DNA of 64,000 nt from Coleofasciculus sp. FACHB-1120 (GTDB taxonomy: Bacteria > Cyanobacteriota > Cyanobacteriia > Cyanobacteriales > FACHB-T130). Below the pieces are notes generated by a model. It was not told the origin of the DNA and did not search any database. It was given only the letters and a program-made list of their open reading frames with translations. Below are positions 28,084 through 36,088 of the stretch, piece by piece. Each line of letters begins with the position of its first letter. Within the stretch, counting starts at the first letter, position 1. The DNA is taken from NCBI RefSeq assembly GCF_014698845.1, contig NZ_JACJTV010000007.1, positions 124,001 to 188,000 of the forward strand, given 5' to 3'. Position numbers and translations under genes: made by a program.

Positions 28084-28434
28084 TCAAAAACTGATTCTCA
28101 TGTGAATTCTGGGATTGAGCTTTGCTTCTATCGGTTGCCCTCCTTGTAAATGTTGTTCAACGATCGTCTGGACATCGCTGGGTTGAACTCGGCAGTACCA
28201 AGTTTCTTCGGGGACAATTCGCACCGTAGGGCCGCAGCTGCACTGTCCCTGGCAACCGCTACCCGTTACCATGACTCCGGGAATTTCAGCACTCTCAAAA
28301 GCGGCAAGTACCTCTGCGCTTCCATTAGCTAGACAGGAACGGTACTGGCAAACAATGACGCAAAGCCGATCTTGCTCTAAACACTGCTCTAAACACTTTT
28401 CTTGCGAACCAGTTTCCACTTTTGAGTCCAGCAC
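28084..28434 (-). CDS. Thioredoxin-like [2Fe-2S] ferredoxin
   Basis: 116 aa, GTG start. Four Cys in the spacing of the thioredoxin-fold 2Fe-2S family: CQYRSC and, about 35 residues on, CQGQCSCGP (as in NuoE/HoxE-related and Aquifex-type ferredoxins). A Cys-rich N-terminus (CLEQCLEQ) is an unusual imperfect duplication. Likely a small soluble electron carrier. It is separated by about 330 bp from the divergent arsenic genes. Confidence 0.8.
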   Translation of the reverse strand: MLDSKVETGSQEKCLEQCLEQDRLCVIVCQYRSCLANGSAEVLAAFESAEIPGVMVTGSGCQGQCSCGPTVRIVPEETWYCRVQPSDVQTIVEQHLQGGQPIEAKLNPRIHMRISF

Positions 28435-28762
28435 AACAGTATAAATTCCTATGGCTCTATGTTAACTTCGCCTCAGCAGACTAGGGGGAAAGCGAGTAGC
28501 GCCGGAGAGAATCCTTTCTCAGGCAATACTCATCTATTTGGAAGTTGATAGCCTTATAGATTGGAATTAGAGTATTTTTAGCAATTTAGGATTGACGCAC
28601 AGATCCCCCTAAGTCCCCCTTTTTCAGGGGGACTTTTCCGGTTCCCCTCTTGTTCAGGACGGTTAGGGGGCGATCTAGGTTTCAAGCTTTTAGAGCAGAA
28701 GTCCTGAGCAGAAGCCCTGAATTTGCTAGAAAGTCGCAATGCTAATCTAGGAGAATCTTTGA
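28435..28762. other. Divergent intergenic region with an inverted-repeat element
   Basis: No gene. It separates the minus-strand ferredoxin and the plus-strand arsM. It contains the palindromic element at 28601-28677. The ribosome binding site of arsM (TAGGAGAA, about 28748) is at its end. No ArsR-type ATCAA...TTGA palindrome was found here. Confidence 0.6.
28601..28677. repeat. Palindromic CCCCCTAAGTCCCCC element
   Basis: AGATCCCCCTAAGTCCCCC at the left and GGTTAGGGGGCGATCT at the right are inverted. Inside, CCCCCTTTTTCAGGGGG makes a second stem. This is a familiar type of cyanobacterial miniature interspersed repeat; no coding potential. Confidence 0.65.
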
Positions 28763-29731
28763 GTGAGTTATCTCGAAACCGCTGCTGAGTTTTATAGTGA
28801 AGTGGCGCAGACGCCACAAGTCGGACTGTGTTGTGTCCAAAACAGTCCCCTGCAACTGCCAGGACTGAAAATTTCGCCTCAGATGCAGGAGATGAACTAC
28901 GGTTGCGGTACCACTGTCCATGCCGCTGAACTTGGTAATGACCCGACGGTGCTATATGTCGGTGTTGGCGGTGGTTTGGAAGCGCTGCAATTTGCTTATT
29001 TTTCTCGCCGTCCCGGTGGGGTGATTGCCGTCGATCCGGTGGCAGCGATGCGCGAGGCAGCGACTCGTAACTTAGCGATCGCTGCCCAAGAAAATTCCTG
29101 GTTTGACCCCAGTTTTGTGGAAATTCGGGAAGGCGATGCCTTCTCCCTGCCGGTGCCAGATGCCTCTGTAGATGTGGTGGCGCAGAATTGTCTGTTTAAT
29201 ATCTTTGAACCCACCGACCTGCATCGGGCGCTTCAAGAAGCCTTCCGGGTGTTAAAAGCAGGGGGTCGCCTACTGATGAGCGACCCCATTGCCACTCGTC
29301 CCATTCCACCTCATCTTCGGCAGGATGAACGGTTACGAGCGATGTGTCTATCGGGTGCTTTAACTTACGAGCAATATACTCAGCATCTTATTGATGCTGG
29401 ATTTGGGCAGATAGAAATTCGAGCGCGGCGTCCTTACCGACTGCTGGATTGTGCTAGCTACGGGTTGCAGGAACCATTGCTATTAGAAAGTTTGGATTCT
29501 GTTTCTTTTAAAGTGCAAATTCCCGAAGATGGTGCCTGTATTTTTACGGGAAAAACGGCGATTTACACCGGCACCGAAGAGTTTTTTGATGACTCGAATG
29601 GGCATATCCTCCCACGGGGTTTACCAGCAGCAGTATGCGATAAGACAGCGGGGAAGCTTGGTGCATTGATGCCAAAAGAAATCCTGATTACTGATTCAAC
29701 TTGGTACTATACGGGCGGCGGTTGCTGTTAA
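28763..29731 (+). CDS. arsM: Arsenosugar-type arsenite methyltransferase ArsM
   Basis: 322 aa, GTG start with TAGGAGAA upstream. SAM-binding motif VLYVGVGGGLEAL (about residue 66-78), DPVAA acidic strand, and the LxxAFRVLKAGGRLLMSDP segment of class I methyltransferases. Cys residues at CCVQ (about 27), NYGCGTTVHAAELG (about 48) and the C-terminal GGGCC fit arsenic binding. It converts As(III) to methylated species that feed arsenosugar synthesis with ArsS, found 3.6 kb downstream. First gene of the arsenic island. Confidence 0.88.
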   Translation: MSYLETAAEFYSEVAQTPQVGLCCVQNSPLQLPGLKISPQMQEMNYGCGTTVHAAELGNDPTVLYVGVGGGLEALQFAYFSRRPGGVIAVDPVAAMREAATRNLAIAAQENSWFDPSFVEIREGDAFSLPVPDASVDVVAQNCLFNIFEPTDLHRALQEAFRVLKAGGRLLMSDPIATRPIPPHLRQDERLRAMCLSGALTYEQYTQHLIDAGFGQIEIRARRPYRLLDCASYGLQEPLLLESLDSVSFKVQIPEDGACIFTGKTAIYTGTEEFFDDSNGHILPRGLPAAVCDKTAGKLGALMPKEILITDSTWYYTGGGCC

Positions 29732-29790
29732 ATGACGGATTGGCTGGGTGCTTGGATAGGATAGCTGAAGAGATTTTAAAATAAACCTTG

Positions 29791-30114
29791 ATGGCTAAAC
29801 TACCCGCGATCGCACCTCCTTCCGTTTCTTCTGGCTTTCATGCCCTGTCTGACCCCCTACGGATTCAAGTATTGGAGCTGCTGCGCGAACAAGAGCAATG
29901 CGTTTGCGAACTCTGCGAACAGTTGGGGGTCACTCAGTCTAAACTTTCCTTTCACCTAAAAACCCTCAAAGAAGCTGCCTTAGTTTGCTCCCGGCAAGAA
30001 GGACGCTGGATTTACTACAGCCTCAATCTGCCCCAATTTGTTGTTTTGGAGCAGTATTTGGCAGAGTACAGTTGCTTCAGTCCCGTCTTATCCGCGCGTT
30101 CCTGCAAAGACTAG
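29791..30114 (+). CDS. arsR: ArsR/SmtB arsenic-responsive repressor
   Basis: 107 aa from ATG at 29791. Winged helix with the metalloid site CVCELCEQLG (about residues 37-46) and recognition helix TQSKLSFHLKTLKEA. Arsenite binding to the Cys residues should release DNA. It lies 59 bp after arsM. A tandem palindromic operator follows directly downstream (30124-30168), ahead of the aquaporin gene, so it probably represses the downstream half of the cluster. Confidence 0.92.
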   Translation: MAKLPAIAPPSVSSGFHALSDPLRIQVLELLREQEQCVCELCEQLGVTQSKLSFHLKTLKEAALVCSRQEGRWIYYSLNLPQFVVLEQYLAEYSCFSPVLSARSCKD

Positions 30115-30116
30115 GC

Positions 30117-30168
30117 TTGACACATCAATTTTTTTTGAAATAAACTTAATCCATCAAGTTTTTTTGAA
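30117..30168 (+). promoter_or_regulatory. Promoter with tandem ArsR operator
   Basis: Two direct repeats of an imperfect palindrome: ATCAA-N6-TTGAA at 30124-30139 and again at 30153-30168, with starts 29 bp apart. A TTGACA (30117-30122) and TAAACT (30141-30146), 18 bp apart, form a promoter around the first site; the second site falls near the expected transcription start. I recall the Synechocystis arsBHC promoter as being bound by ArsR at two direct repeats each made of an inverted repeat, which matches this layout. Confidence 0.7.
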
Positions 30169-30201
30169 ATGCCAGGTGTAAAAAATTATTGGGTGCTGGG
30201 G

Positions 30202-30918
30202 ATGGTCGTGAAATCAGTGTCCCGGATGGCGCGTTGGGACTCAGTTTTCCAATCGTGCAAGCAACAAGCGATCGCTGAGGGAGTGGGTACATTCATCCTG
30301 GTGTTTGCCGGTACGGGTGCCGTGATGGTAAACCAAATTAGCGATGGCGCGGTGACTCATCTCGGTATCAGCTTTGTGTTTGGCGCAGTTGTTGCCGCTT
30401 TAATTTACGCCTTGGGACACATTAGCGGCGCTCACTTTAACCCGGCGGTAACACTGGCTTTCTGGACAAGCGGTTTTTTTCCGAAACACCAAGTATTGCC
30501 CTACATCTTGGCGCAGTCCTTGGGGGCAATTGCTGCTTCAGCTTTACTCTTGATGGCTTTAGGGCGTGTTGGCAATCTGGGTGCAACTGTGCCACTAGAA
30601 GGGAATTGGCTGCAATCCCTGGTGCTAGAAACGGTTCTCACCTTTATTTTAATGTTTGTGATTTTTGGTTCCGGTCTCGATCGCCGCGCCCCGATTGGCT
30701 TTGCGGGGTTAGCGATTGGCTTGACGGTGGGGCTAGAGGCGGCATTTATGGGGCCAATTACGGGAGCCAGTATGAATCCAGTGCGATCGCTCGGTCCCGC
30801 TTTAGTGGGCGGAATTTGGCAGCACCACTGGGTTTATTGGGTTGCACCGATTTTAGGAGCGCAATTAGCCGTGTTGATTTACAGCCAACTTTCCAACGGA
30901 TTTCAAGATATCAAGTAA
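30202..30918 (+). CDS. Aquaporin/aquaglyceroporin (MIP family), probable arsenite channel
   Basis: About 238 aa from ATG 30202. An ATG at 30169 also exists, but it abuts the operator and would precede most of the leader. Six membrane segments and two half-helix motifs: HFNPAVTLAFW (NPA) and ASMNPVRSLGP (NPV instead of NPA). A Val at the second motif is seen in several bacterial aquaporins. Placed between arsR and arsC, it most likely lets As(III) produced by ArsC leave the cell, as described for AqpS of Sinorhizobium. Confidence 0.88.
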   Translation: MVVKSVSRMARWDSVFQSCKQQAIAEGVGTFILVFAGTGAVMVNQISDGAVTHLGISFVFGAVVAALIYALGHISGAHFNPAVTLAFWTSGFFPKHQVLPYILAQSLGAIAASALLLMALGRVGNLGATVPLEGNWLQSLVLETVLTFILMFVIFGSGLDRRAPIGFAGLAIGLTVGLEAAFMGPITGASMNPVRSLGPALVGGIWQHHWVYWVAPILGAQLAVLIYSQLSNGFQDIK

Positions 30919-30931
30919 GGGAGAAAACCTG

Positions 30932-31345
30932 ATGCAACGAGTAATGTTTGTTTGCAAGAAAAATTCTGCCCGTTCCCAAATGGCGGAAGGCTTTGCAAAA
31001 ACGCTGGGTAAGGGAAAAATTGAAGTAATTAGCTCTGGATTAGAAGCCTCTCAGGTTAGACCGGAAGCGATCGCTACTATGAAAGAAATCGGCATTGACA
31101 TTACCAATCAACACTCGAAACCCCTTAGCGACTTTAAGGCTGAAGACTTTGATGTGGTAATTTCCCTGTGCGGTTGTGGAGTTAATCTTCCGACAGATTG
31201 GGTACTTCGGGAAGTCTTTGAGGATTGGCAGCTTGACGATCCGGCTGAACAGCCTGAAATTTTCCCCAGAGTGCGCGATCAGATAAAAGAGCGGGTGACT
31301 AAACTCATTGAATCACTAAAGGAAGAAGCGACACCTGTTGGATAA
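30932..31345 (+). CDS. arsC: Arsenate reductase, low-molecular-weight phosphatase family
   Basis: 137 aa. The phosphatase-like loop CKKNSARS (Cys 8, CX5R) opens the protein. CGCG (about residues 80-83) and DWQLDDPAEQ match ArsC enzymes that reduce arsenate to arsenite using thiols; cyanobacterial members use glutathione and glutaredoxin. Ribosome binding site AAGGGAG at the right distance. It begins 13 bp after the aquaporin gene and overlaps nothing, so it is co-transcribed from the operator-controlled promoter. Confidence 0.9.
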   Translation: MQRVMFVCKKNSARSQMAEGFAKTLGKGKIEVISSGLEASQVRPEAIATMKEIGIDITNQHSKPLSDFKAEDFDVVISLCGCGVNLPTDWVLREVFEDWQLDDPAEQPEIFPRVRDQIKERVTKLIESLKEEATPVG

Positions 31346-31352
31346 GGTTCTG

Positions 31353-31826
31353 ATGACAAACCAAACACCGATAGAGCAACCAATCCAACCGATTGCAGAG
31401 AACCTGTGGTGGGTGATTCCAGGCAAACTAGCAGGTGTTCGTAAGCCAATGCCAGAGGAACTGACTGAACTACAGGCTGCCGGTGTTGGCGCGATTGTCT
31501 CTGTTATGGATGACCCCTCCAACCTAGATTTTTATCACCAGGCAAACATCCCTCACCTCTGGTTGCCAACCAAAGGCGGTACCCAACCCAGTCGGGAACA
31601 GGTTGAGGAATTACAAAACTTTGTTGACAGCCAAAATCGCCAAGGCAACGCTGTTGCAGTCCATTGCACCAGTGGGAGACGACGGACGGGAACGATGCTG
31701 GCGTCTTACCTGATTTGCACTGGCTCGTCTTATAACGACGCAATGCAGACAATTGAGAGTGCAAACTCCGAAGTCGAACTGCGAGAAGCTCAAAGCGCCT
31801 TTTTGCGAGAATTGGCAAGAGGATAA
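31353..31826 (+). CDS. Dual-specificity / tyrosine phosphatase family protein
   Basis: 157 aa from ATG 31353. Signature loop [14 protein letters not shown] (CX5R) with an upstream general-acid loop region. It resembles small dual-specificity phosphatases that occur in cyanobacterial arsenic operons; their substrate is not known. The start lies 7 bp after the arsC stop, and the following arsH starts 97 bp after its stop. Confidence 0.8.
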   Translation: MTNQTPIEQPIQPIAENLWWVIPGKLAGVRKPMPEELTELQAAGVGAIVSVMDDPSNLDFYHQANIPHLWLPTKGGTQPSREQVEELQNFVDSQNRQGNAVAVHCTSGRRRTGTMLASYLICTGSSYNDAMQTIESANSEVELREAQSAFLRELARG

Positions 31827-31923
31827 GCCTTACATACCACCCCTCTGTAGCGCTTGGGATCGTTTACAAATCAGCGCCCAGGCTTGGAAAAAGCAGGTTC
31901 TTCAGCAAAAGTTATCCTTAGTC

Positions 31924-32547
31924 ATGACAAGTTTCGATCATCCACCCAGAATTTTGTTTTTGTATGGCTCTTTACGAGAGCGTTCTTACAGCCGTTTATT
32001 AGCAGAAGAAGCCGCCAGAATCATCGAAGGTTTTGGTGCAGAAACCAGATTCTTTGACCCGCGTGAATTGCCGATTCACGGTAGCGTAGAAGCTGACCAT
32101 CCGAAAGTTCAAGAATTGCGAAATTTAAGTTTGTGGTCTGAGGGACAAGTTTGGTCTAGTCCAGAGATGCACGGGAATATTACGGGCATTCTGAAAAACC
32201 AAATCGACTGGATTCCCCTAACTTTAGGGGCAGTGAGACCGACTCAAGGCAGAACTTTGGCTGTCATGCAGGTCAGCGGTGGTTCTCAGTCGTTTAACGC
32301 CGTTAATACCATGAGAATCTTAGGACGCTGGATGCGGATGTTTACCATCCCCAATCAGTCTTCTGTTGCCAAAGCGTACAACGAGTTTAACGAAGACGGA
32401 ACGATGAAGGATTCCGCTTATCGCGATCGCGTTATCGACGTAATGGAAGAACTTTATAAGTTTACGCTACTACTCCGAGATCGAGTAGACTACTTGACGG
32501 ATCGCTACAGCGAACGCAAGGAAAAAGCAGCAACTCAGCCGAGGTGA
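31924..32547 (+). CDS. arsH: ArsH NADPH-dependent FMN reductase
   Basis: 207 aa from ATG 31924; an open frame upstream of this reads into the previous gene. Flavodoxin-like fold with the FMN-binding [13 protein letters not shown] motif and the [21 protein letters not shown] segment diagnostic of ArsH. ArsH enzymes oxidise trivalent organoarsenicals and reduce quinones or metals. Last gene of the arsR-aqp-arsC series; a dispersed repeat follows its stop. Confidence 0.92.
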   Translation: MTSFDHPPRILFLYGSLRERSYSRLLAEEAARIIEGFGAETRFFDPRELPIHGSVEADHPKVQELRNLSLWSEGQVWSSPEMHGNITGILKNQIDWIPLTLGAVRPTQGRTLAVMQVSGGSQSFNAVNTMRILGRWMRMFTIPNQSSVAKAYNEFNEDGTMKDSAYRDRVIDVMEELYKFTLLLRDRVDYLTDRYSERKEKAATQPR

Positions 32548-32575
32548 TAACGACATCTCGCTTTTTAAAAACCTA

Positions 32576-32664
32576 CCCTTGAAAGACCCCAGCCCCGCCC
32601 CGCGAACGGGGCGGGGTTCAATATTCCCCCTCCGTAGATGTCGAGGGGTTGGGGGTGGGGTTAT
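32576..32664. repeat. Dispersed CCCCAGCCCC...GGGGGTGGGG repeat, copy 3
   Basis: CCCCAGCCCCGCCCCGCGAA, CGGGGCGGGGTTCAATATTC and GGGTTGGGGGTGGGG repeat the composition and central GGTTCAATATTC of the element at 22147-22240. It follows arsH and may end its transcript. Confidence 0.6.
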
Positions 32665-32950
32665 GAGTGTGTATATTGCACTAAGCGTGAGAACCGCTAT
32701 AGACCACTTCTAAGATTGTTCTCAGCTGATAATCAGCTTGCCAAGTTTTAATAATATCTAAGCTCAATACCTGACCTGTTTAATTGTAGTCATACAAGGG
32801 TATCAGGTTATATCCCTCTATCTTTTGGGCAAGTTCGGCAACAGCCGACGCATCTTGCCGAGGGTCAATGTACTGAGCTACAGGCACTGATTAGGATAGG
32901 ACGATGAGTTATCCGAGTATCGCTGTATTTCAGAAAAAAATCAGAACAAA

Positions 32951-33052
32951 AAAATCACTGCAAAGGCGATCGCACTAGGCTCGGCACTTATGCTAGCATC
33001 TACTGCGACAGCAGCGACGCTTAAAGTTGTAATTGAGAATTTATTACCATAA
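32951..33052 (+). pseudogene. Remnant of a secreted (spondin-like?) protein gene
   Basis: A plus-strand frame reads KITAKAIALGSALMLASTATA (a normal signal peptide with an Ala cleavage site) and then ATLKVVIENL followed by LP and a stop. The first mature residues resemble the start of bacterial spondin-domain proteins (K-V-x-I-E-N-L). The rest of that domain is not found downstream, and no start codon is in place. Probably a decayed gene; the family assignment is tentative. Confidence 0.35.
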
Positions 33053-33322
33053 AACAGTGTTTTTGTCACTTCCTTTTAGGAGATTGGCGGTAACTGGACT
33101 TGTTAAATCTAATTTTGAGTTGTCTATCTACTAATTTATTAGAAGATTCTGCCTAAAATGTCTGCCACAGTTACGGCACCTAATTTTTCGCGTGCCATTT
33201 ATGCCTTATTCATGTTTGACAAGATGAGGCAAACAACCGTTTAGGCAGGAAGATTTGGCAGATGTCATTGTTATGACCAACGCAATCTTTGATAACCATG
33301 TTTCCTTGTTTAGGAGTACCCC

Positions 33323-34324
33323 ATGATTAATCTTGAATCAACTCGTTCAACCGTAACACCCTTTAAACAAAAAATTGGTGCCCCGTTAACTAAAAGTAAA
33401 ATTAGCGTTTTACAAATTAATTTGGGGAAACGCTGCAACCTTGCCTGTACTCACTGCCATGTAGAAGCAGGACCAAAACGAACTGAAGAACTAACCCCAG
33501 AAGTTTGTAATCAGCTAATTGAACTAATCTATAAATTTCCCCAAATCAAGATTGTTGACTTGACTGGGGGTGCCCCGGAAATGAACTATGGTTTTAAACC
33601 CCTGGTAGAGGCAGCAAGGGATGCAGGTAAACAAGTAATTGTGCGTTCTAACCTCACTATCTATTTTGAAAAGGGGTTTGAGTATCTTCCAGAATACTGT
33701 GCCAAACACCAAACAAGAATTGTTGCTTCCTTGCCATGCTATTTGGAAGACAATGTTGATAAAATGCGCGGTTCTGGGGTCTATAACGACTCAATTCAAG
33801 CGCTGCAATGTTTGAATCAGCAAGGTTATGGTCTTGACCCTAACTTAATCCTCGATCTGGTATACAATCCTCCAGTTCCGGCAACCGAAAAATTTTCTTT
33901 GACCCCTAATCAGGTAAATCTGGAACAAGATTACAAAGCTTATCTAAAAGAGCATTTTGACATTGTTTTCAACAGTTTGTTCACGATTACAAATTTACCA
34001 ATTGGGCGAACAAAGTTTCATTTAGAACACAGAAAATTAATTAAGCCTTATTTACACTTTTTAGAGTCAAATTTCAATGGCAGCACCATTGAACATTTAA
34101 TGTGTCGCGATGAACTTTCAATTGACTATCTGGGAAATGTCTATGATTGCGACTTTAACCAGATGGAAAATTTACCCGCGAAAAACCGTAATGGTGAAAA
34201 GCTGACAGTTGCCAAGATTTTGGAAGCTGGCAGCTTAGACATTATTGAAGAGATACAAACTGCATCTTACTGCTATGGTTGCACGGCTGGATGTGGTTCT
34301 AGCTGTGGGGGTGCCCTGATTTGA
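33323..34324 (+). CDS. arsS: Arsenosugar biosynthesis radical SAM protein ArsS
   Basis: 333 aa, ATG after TAGGAGTACCCC. Radical-SAM cluster motif CNLACTHC (about residue 37, CxxxCxxC) and a Cys-rich C-terminus (SYCYGCTAGCGSSCGG) for auxiliary clusters, as in ArsS/DUF3641-type enzymes. It adds the deoxyadenosyl group of SAM to dimethylarsenite, the committed step to arsenosugars, and so works with ArsM. The TVP38-like membrane gene follows in the same direction. Confidence 0.92.
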   Translation: MINLESTRSTVTPFKQKIGAPLTKSKISVLQINLGKRCNLACTHCHVEAGPKRTEELTPEVCNQLIELIYKFPQIKIVDLTGGAPEMNYGFKPLVEAARDAGKQVIVRSNLTIYFEKGFEYLPEYCAKHQTRIVASLPCYLEDNVDKMRGSGVYNDSIQALQCLNQQGYGLDPNLILDLVYNPPVPATEKFSLTPNQVNLEQDYKAYLKEHFDIVFNSLFTITNLPIGRTKFHLEHRKLIKPYLHFLESNFNGSTIEHLMCRDELSIDYLGNVYDCDFNQMENLPAKNRNGEKLTVAKILEAGSLDIIEEIQTASYCYGCTAGCGSSCGGALI

Positions 34325-34424
34325 AACTAGGAAAATTGAAACCAGGAAAAAAAGTTAGATTCTCCCCGTTCTCAGTCAAGGCAAAGTTTATTCGCAAAAC
34401 TTTATTTTGCCTGGATTTTATCGG

Positions 34425-35144
34425 ATGAGAAATAAGATCAACCAAAGTGCTTCCCCAATGCTGAAACGTTGCAGCCAGTGGGTCAGAACGCTCAAAAGTC
34501 CCCCCTTGTGGATAGCGATCGCACTCTCGATCTGCTTTCTGCTCTGTATCTTTAGCCCCTTGAAACTTTTGTTGGATAAATCTTTCTTAGTTAGTCAGTT
34601 GGAAAGATTCGGCAGTTGGGCAGTCTGCCTGTTTATCCTGGTTTTTGCCCTGTCCAGCGCCATCGGCATCCCTGGAATTATGTTTCCTGTTGCGGCTGGT
34701 GCGGTTTTCGGTTTGGTCTGGGGAAGCCTTTGGTCGGTCATCGGCGCAACGCTGGGGGCAATTGGCGCATTTTTGGCGTCTCGCTATCTGCTGCGCGACT
34801 GGGCGGAACACCGATTTGGTCAACATCAAGCGTTGATGCGGTTCAATCAAGCCGTGACCCGTCAGCCTCTGGCTTTTGTGCTGGCGATCCGCTTTGCGCC
34901 AATCTCCCCCTTCACGGTGGTTAATTTCTTGTTGGGACTCACGCCTATCAGCTGGGTGCATTATTCAGTTGGCACGTTTATCGGAATTATTCCGGGGACG
35001 CTAGCTTATGCTTGGGTGGGGGTTACGGGTGAGCAAGCTTTGCAGGGAGGCGATCGCTTGCCCTTGCTACTAGCGCTCAGTTTTTTAACCCTCTTCTCTG
35101 TATTGCCTATTTTGGCTCGTAAAAAGACGCAACCAATTAACTGA
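34425..35144 (+). CDS. TVP38/TMEM64 (DedA-like) membrane protein
   Basis: 239 aa from ATG 34425. About five membrane segments. The SNARE-associated/VTT core is visible: FALSSAIGIPGIMFPVAAGAVFG, GAIGAFLASRYLLRD and RFAPISPFTVVNFLLGLTPIS. The family includes lipid-scrambling and small-molecule transport proteins. Such genes are frequent companions of arsS in cyanobacteria and may move an arsenic compound or phospholipid derivative (inference from position). Confidence 0.85.
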   Translation: MRNKINQSASPMLKRCSQWVRTLKSPPLWIAIALSICFLLCIFSPLKLLLDKSFLVSQLERFGSWAVCLFILVFALSSAIGIPGIMFPVAAGAVFGLVWGSLWSVIGATLGAIGAFLASRYLLRDWAEHRFGQHQALMRFNQAVTRQPLAFVLAIRFAPISPFTVVNFLLGLTPISWVHYSVGTFIGIIPGTLAYAWVGVTGEQALQGGDRLPLLLALSFLTLFSVLPILARKKTQPIN

Positions 35145-35463
35145 CGAATAAATTCAACAAATTCTTGGCAGCAGTTCTCACTATCAGTGGATGGGCGGTA
35201 TGTCGCACTCTCGCTAGATTGGCTCTTATCGGACTGCGGACGTATCGGGAAGCTTCACGATGGACGGCAAAAACCTGACTGCGAATCTCCCTGAATTTGG
35301 CGATCTGAACTCGTCTAGCAGCGGCTCGGTGCAAATCACCAAGAGGTAGACTGTCGTTAAAGATTGGAAGATTCTTCGTTTTTTCCGCCCAAATACAATA
35401 ACTAAGCCATCAGTTCTCTGGGGACTGATGGCTTGTCGTTAACAGCTAACAAGTAGCAACGAA
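35145..35463. other. Spacer with a possible minus-strand gene remnant
   Basis: On the minus strand a frame of about 80 codons without a start codon runs from 35398 to 35137, arginine-rich, ending VRTAAKNLLNLFVS. It is preceded by a stop and no start, so I treat it as a decayed fragment or chance. The terminator-like hairpin at 35404-35434 lies at its edge. Confidence 0.35.
35404..35434. terminator. Hairpin downstream of ssb
   Basis: AAGCCATCAGT / ACTGATGGCTT, a perfect 11-bp stem with a 9-nt loop, 30 bp beyond the ssb stop on the minus strand. T-richness after it is moderate, so it is a probable rather than certain terminator. Confidence 0.6.
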
Positions 35464-35826
35464 TTAAAATTCGCTGTCGTTATAGCCATTCACTGCACCA
35501 GGGTCTGTATCCTGCTTGGAACCGAGTAAATCCAGGCGCTCCACCTTAATGATGGGTGTAGAACGGTTGGATGCCTTATTATCGCTCCAAGTCTCTATTT
35601 TTAAGGAGCCTTGTACCCCTATCAGACTGCCCTTTCTCACATAGTTCGCAGCGACTTCCGCTGTCTTCCCCCACAGTTCCAGATTAAACCAGTCAGGCTG
35701 GTCGCTATTGCGCGTGCGACGGTTCACGGCTAATGTCAGCTTACACTTAACGCTACCTGACTCGAAGTACTTGACATCAGGATCTCCACCCACACGACCA
35801 ACCAAATTCACAACGTTCAGGCTCAT
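35464..35826 (-). CDS. ssb: Single-stranded DNA-binding protein
   Basis: 120 aa. OB-fold SSB features: MSLNVVNLVGRVGGDPDVKYFESG start, WFNLELWGKTAEVAANYVRKGSLIGVQGSLK core, and a short tail ending NDSEF. The length and tail are those of the short cyanobacterial SSB rather than the 180-aa E. coli type; the acidic DDDIPF-like tip is weak. It protects ssDNA in replication and repair. Transcribed divergently from mreB across about 260 bp. Confidence 0.9.
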   Translation of the reverse strand: MSLNVVNLVGRVGGDPDVKYFESGSVKCKLTLAVNRRTRNSDQPDWFNLELWGKTAEVAANYVRKGSLIGVQGSLKIETWSDNKASNRSTPIIKVERLDLLGSKQDTDPGAVNGYNDSEF

Positions 35827-36088
35827 AAGATTAGTTAGTACGCTTGTACTGATTGTAGTGAATATACTTTAACCAATATTTAGATGATAGGTTCAAGTCA
35901 ACTTTATCCTGATTTGCTCTTCTACTACTAGAATGATGCTTGGCAAGGGGAGCGTGGCGTTTTCACAGGATAAATTCGTCTACCTGACTAGACTCCGGGT
36001 AGAAAACGTAATAGAATCCACCTCGGTTCCATTTCCGTTAGAATTCCATCACACACAACAGCATTTCATTTTGGGGGCGTAGAAACGA

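Larger units (their letters stand above)
32548..33322. other. Long spacer before arsS: repeat, gene remnant, possible operator
   Basis: No intact gene. Contents: a dispersed repeat (32576-32664), a signal-peptide-like remnant (32951-33052), and a loosely palindromic stretch around 33149-33265 in which TCTGCCTAAAATGTCTGCCA is answered by TTTAGGCAGGAAGATTTGGC. The last could be a regulatory site for arsS. The arsS ribosome binding site is TAGGAG at about 33311. Confidence 0.5.
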
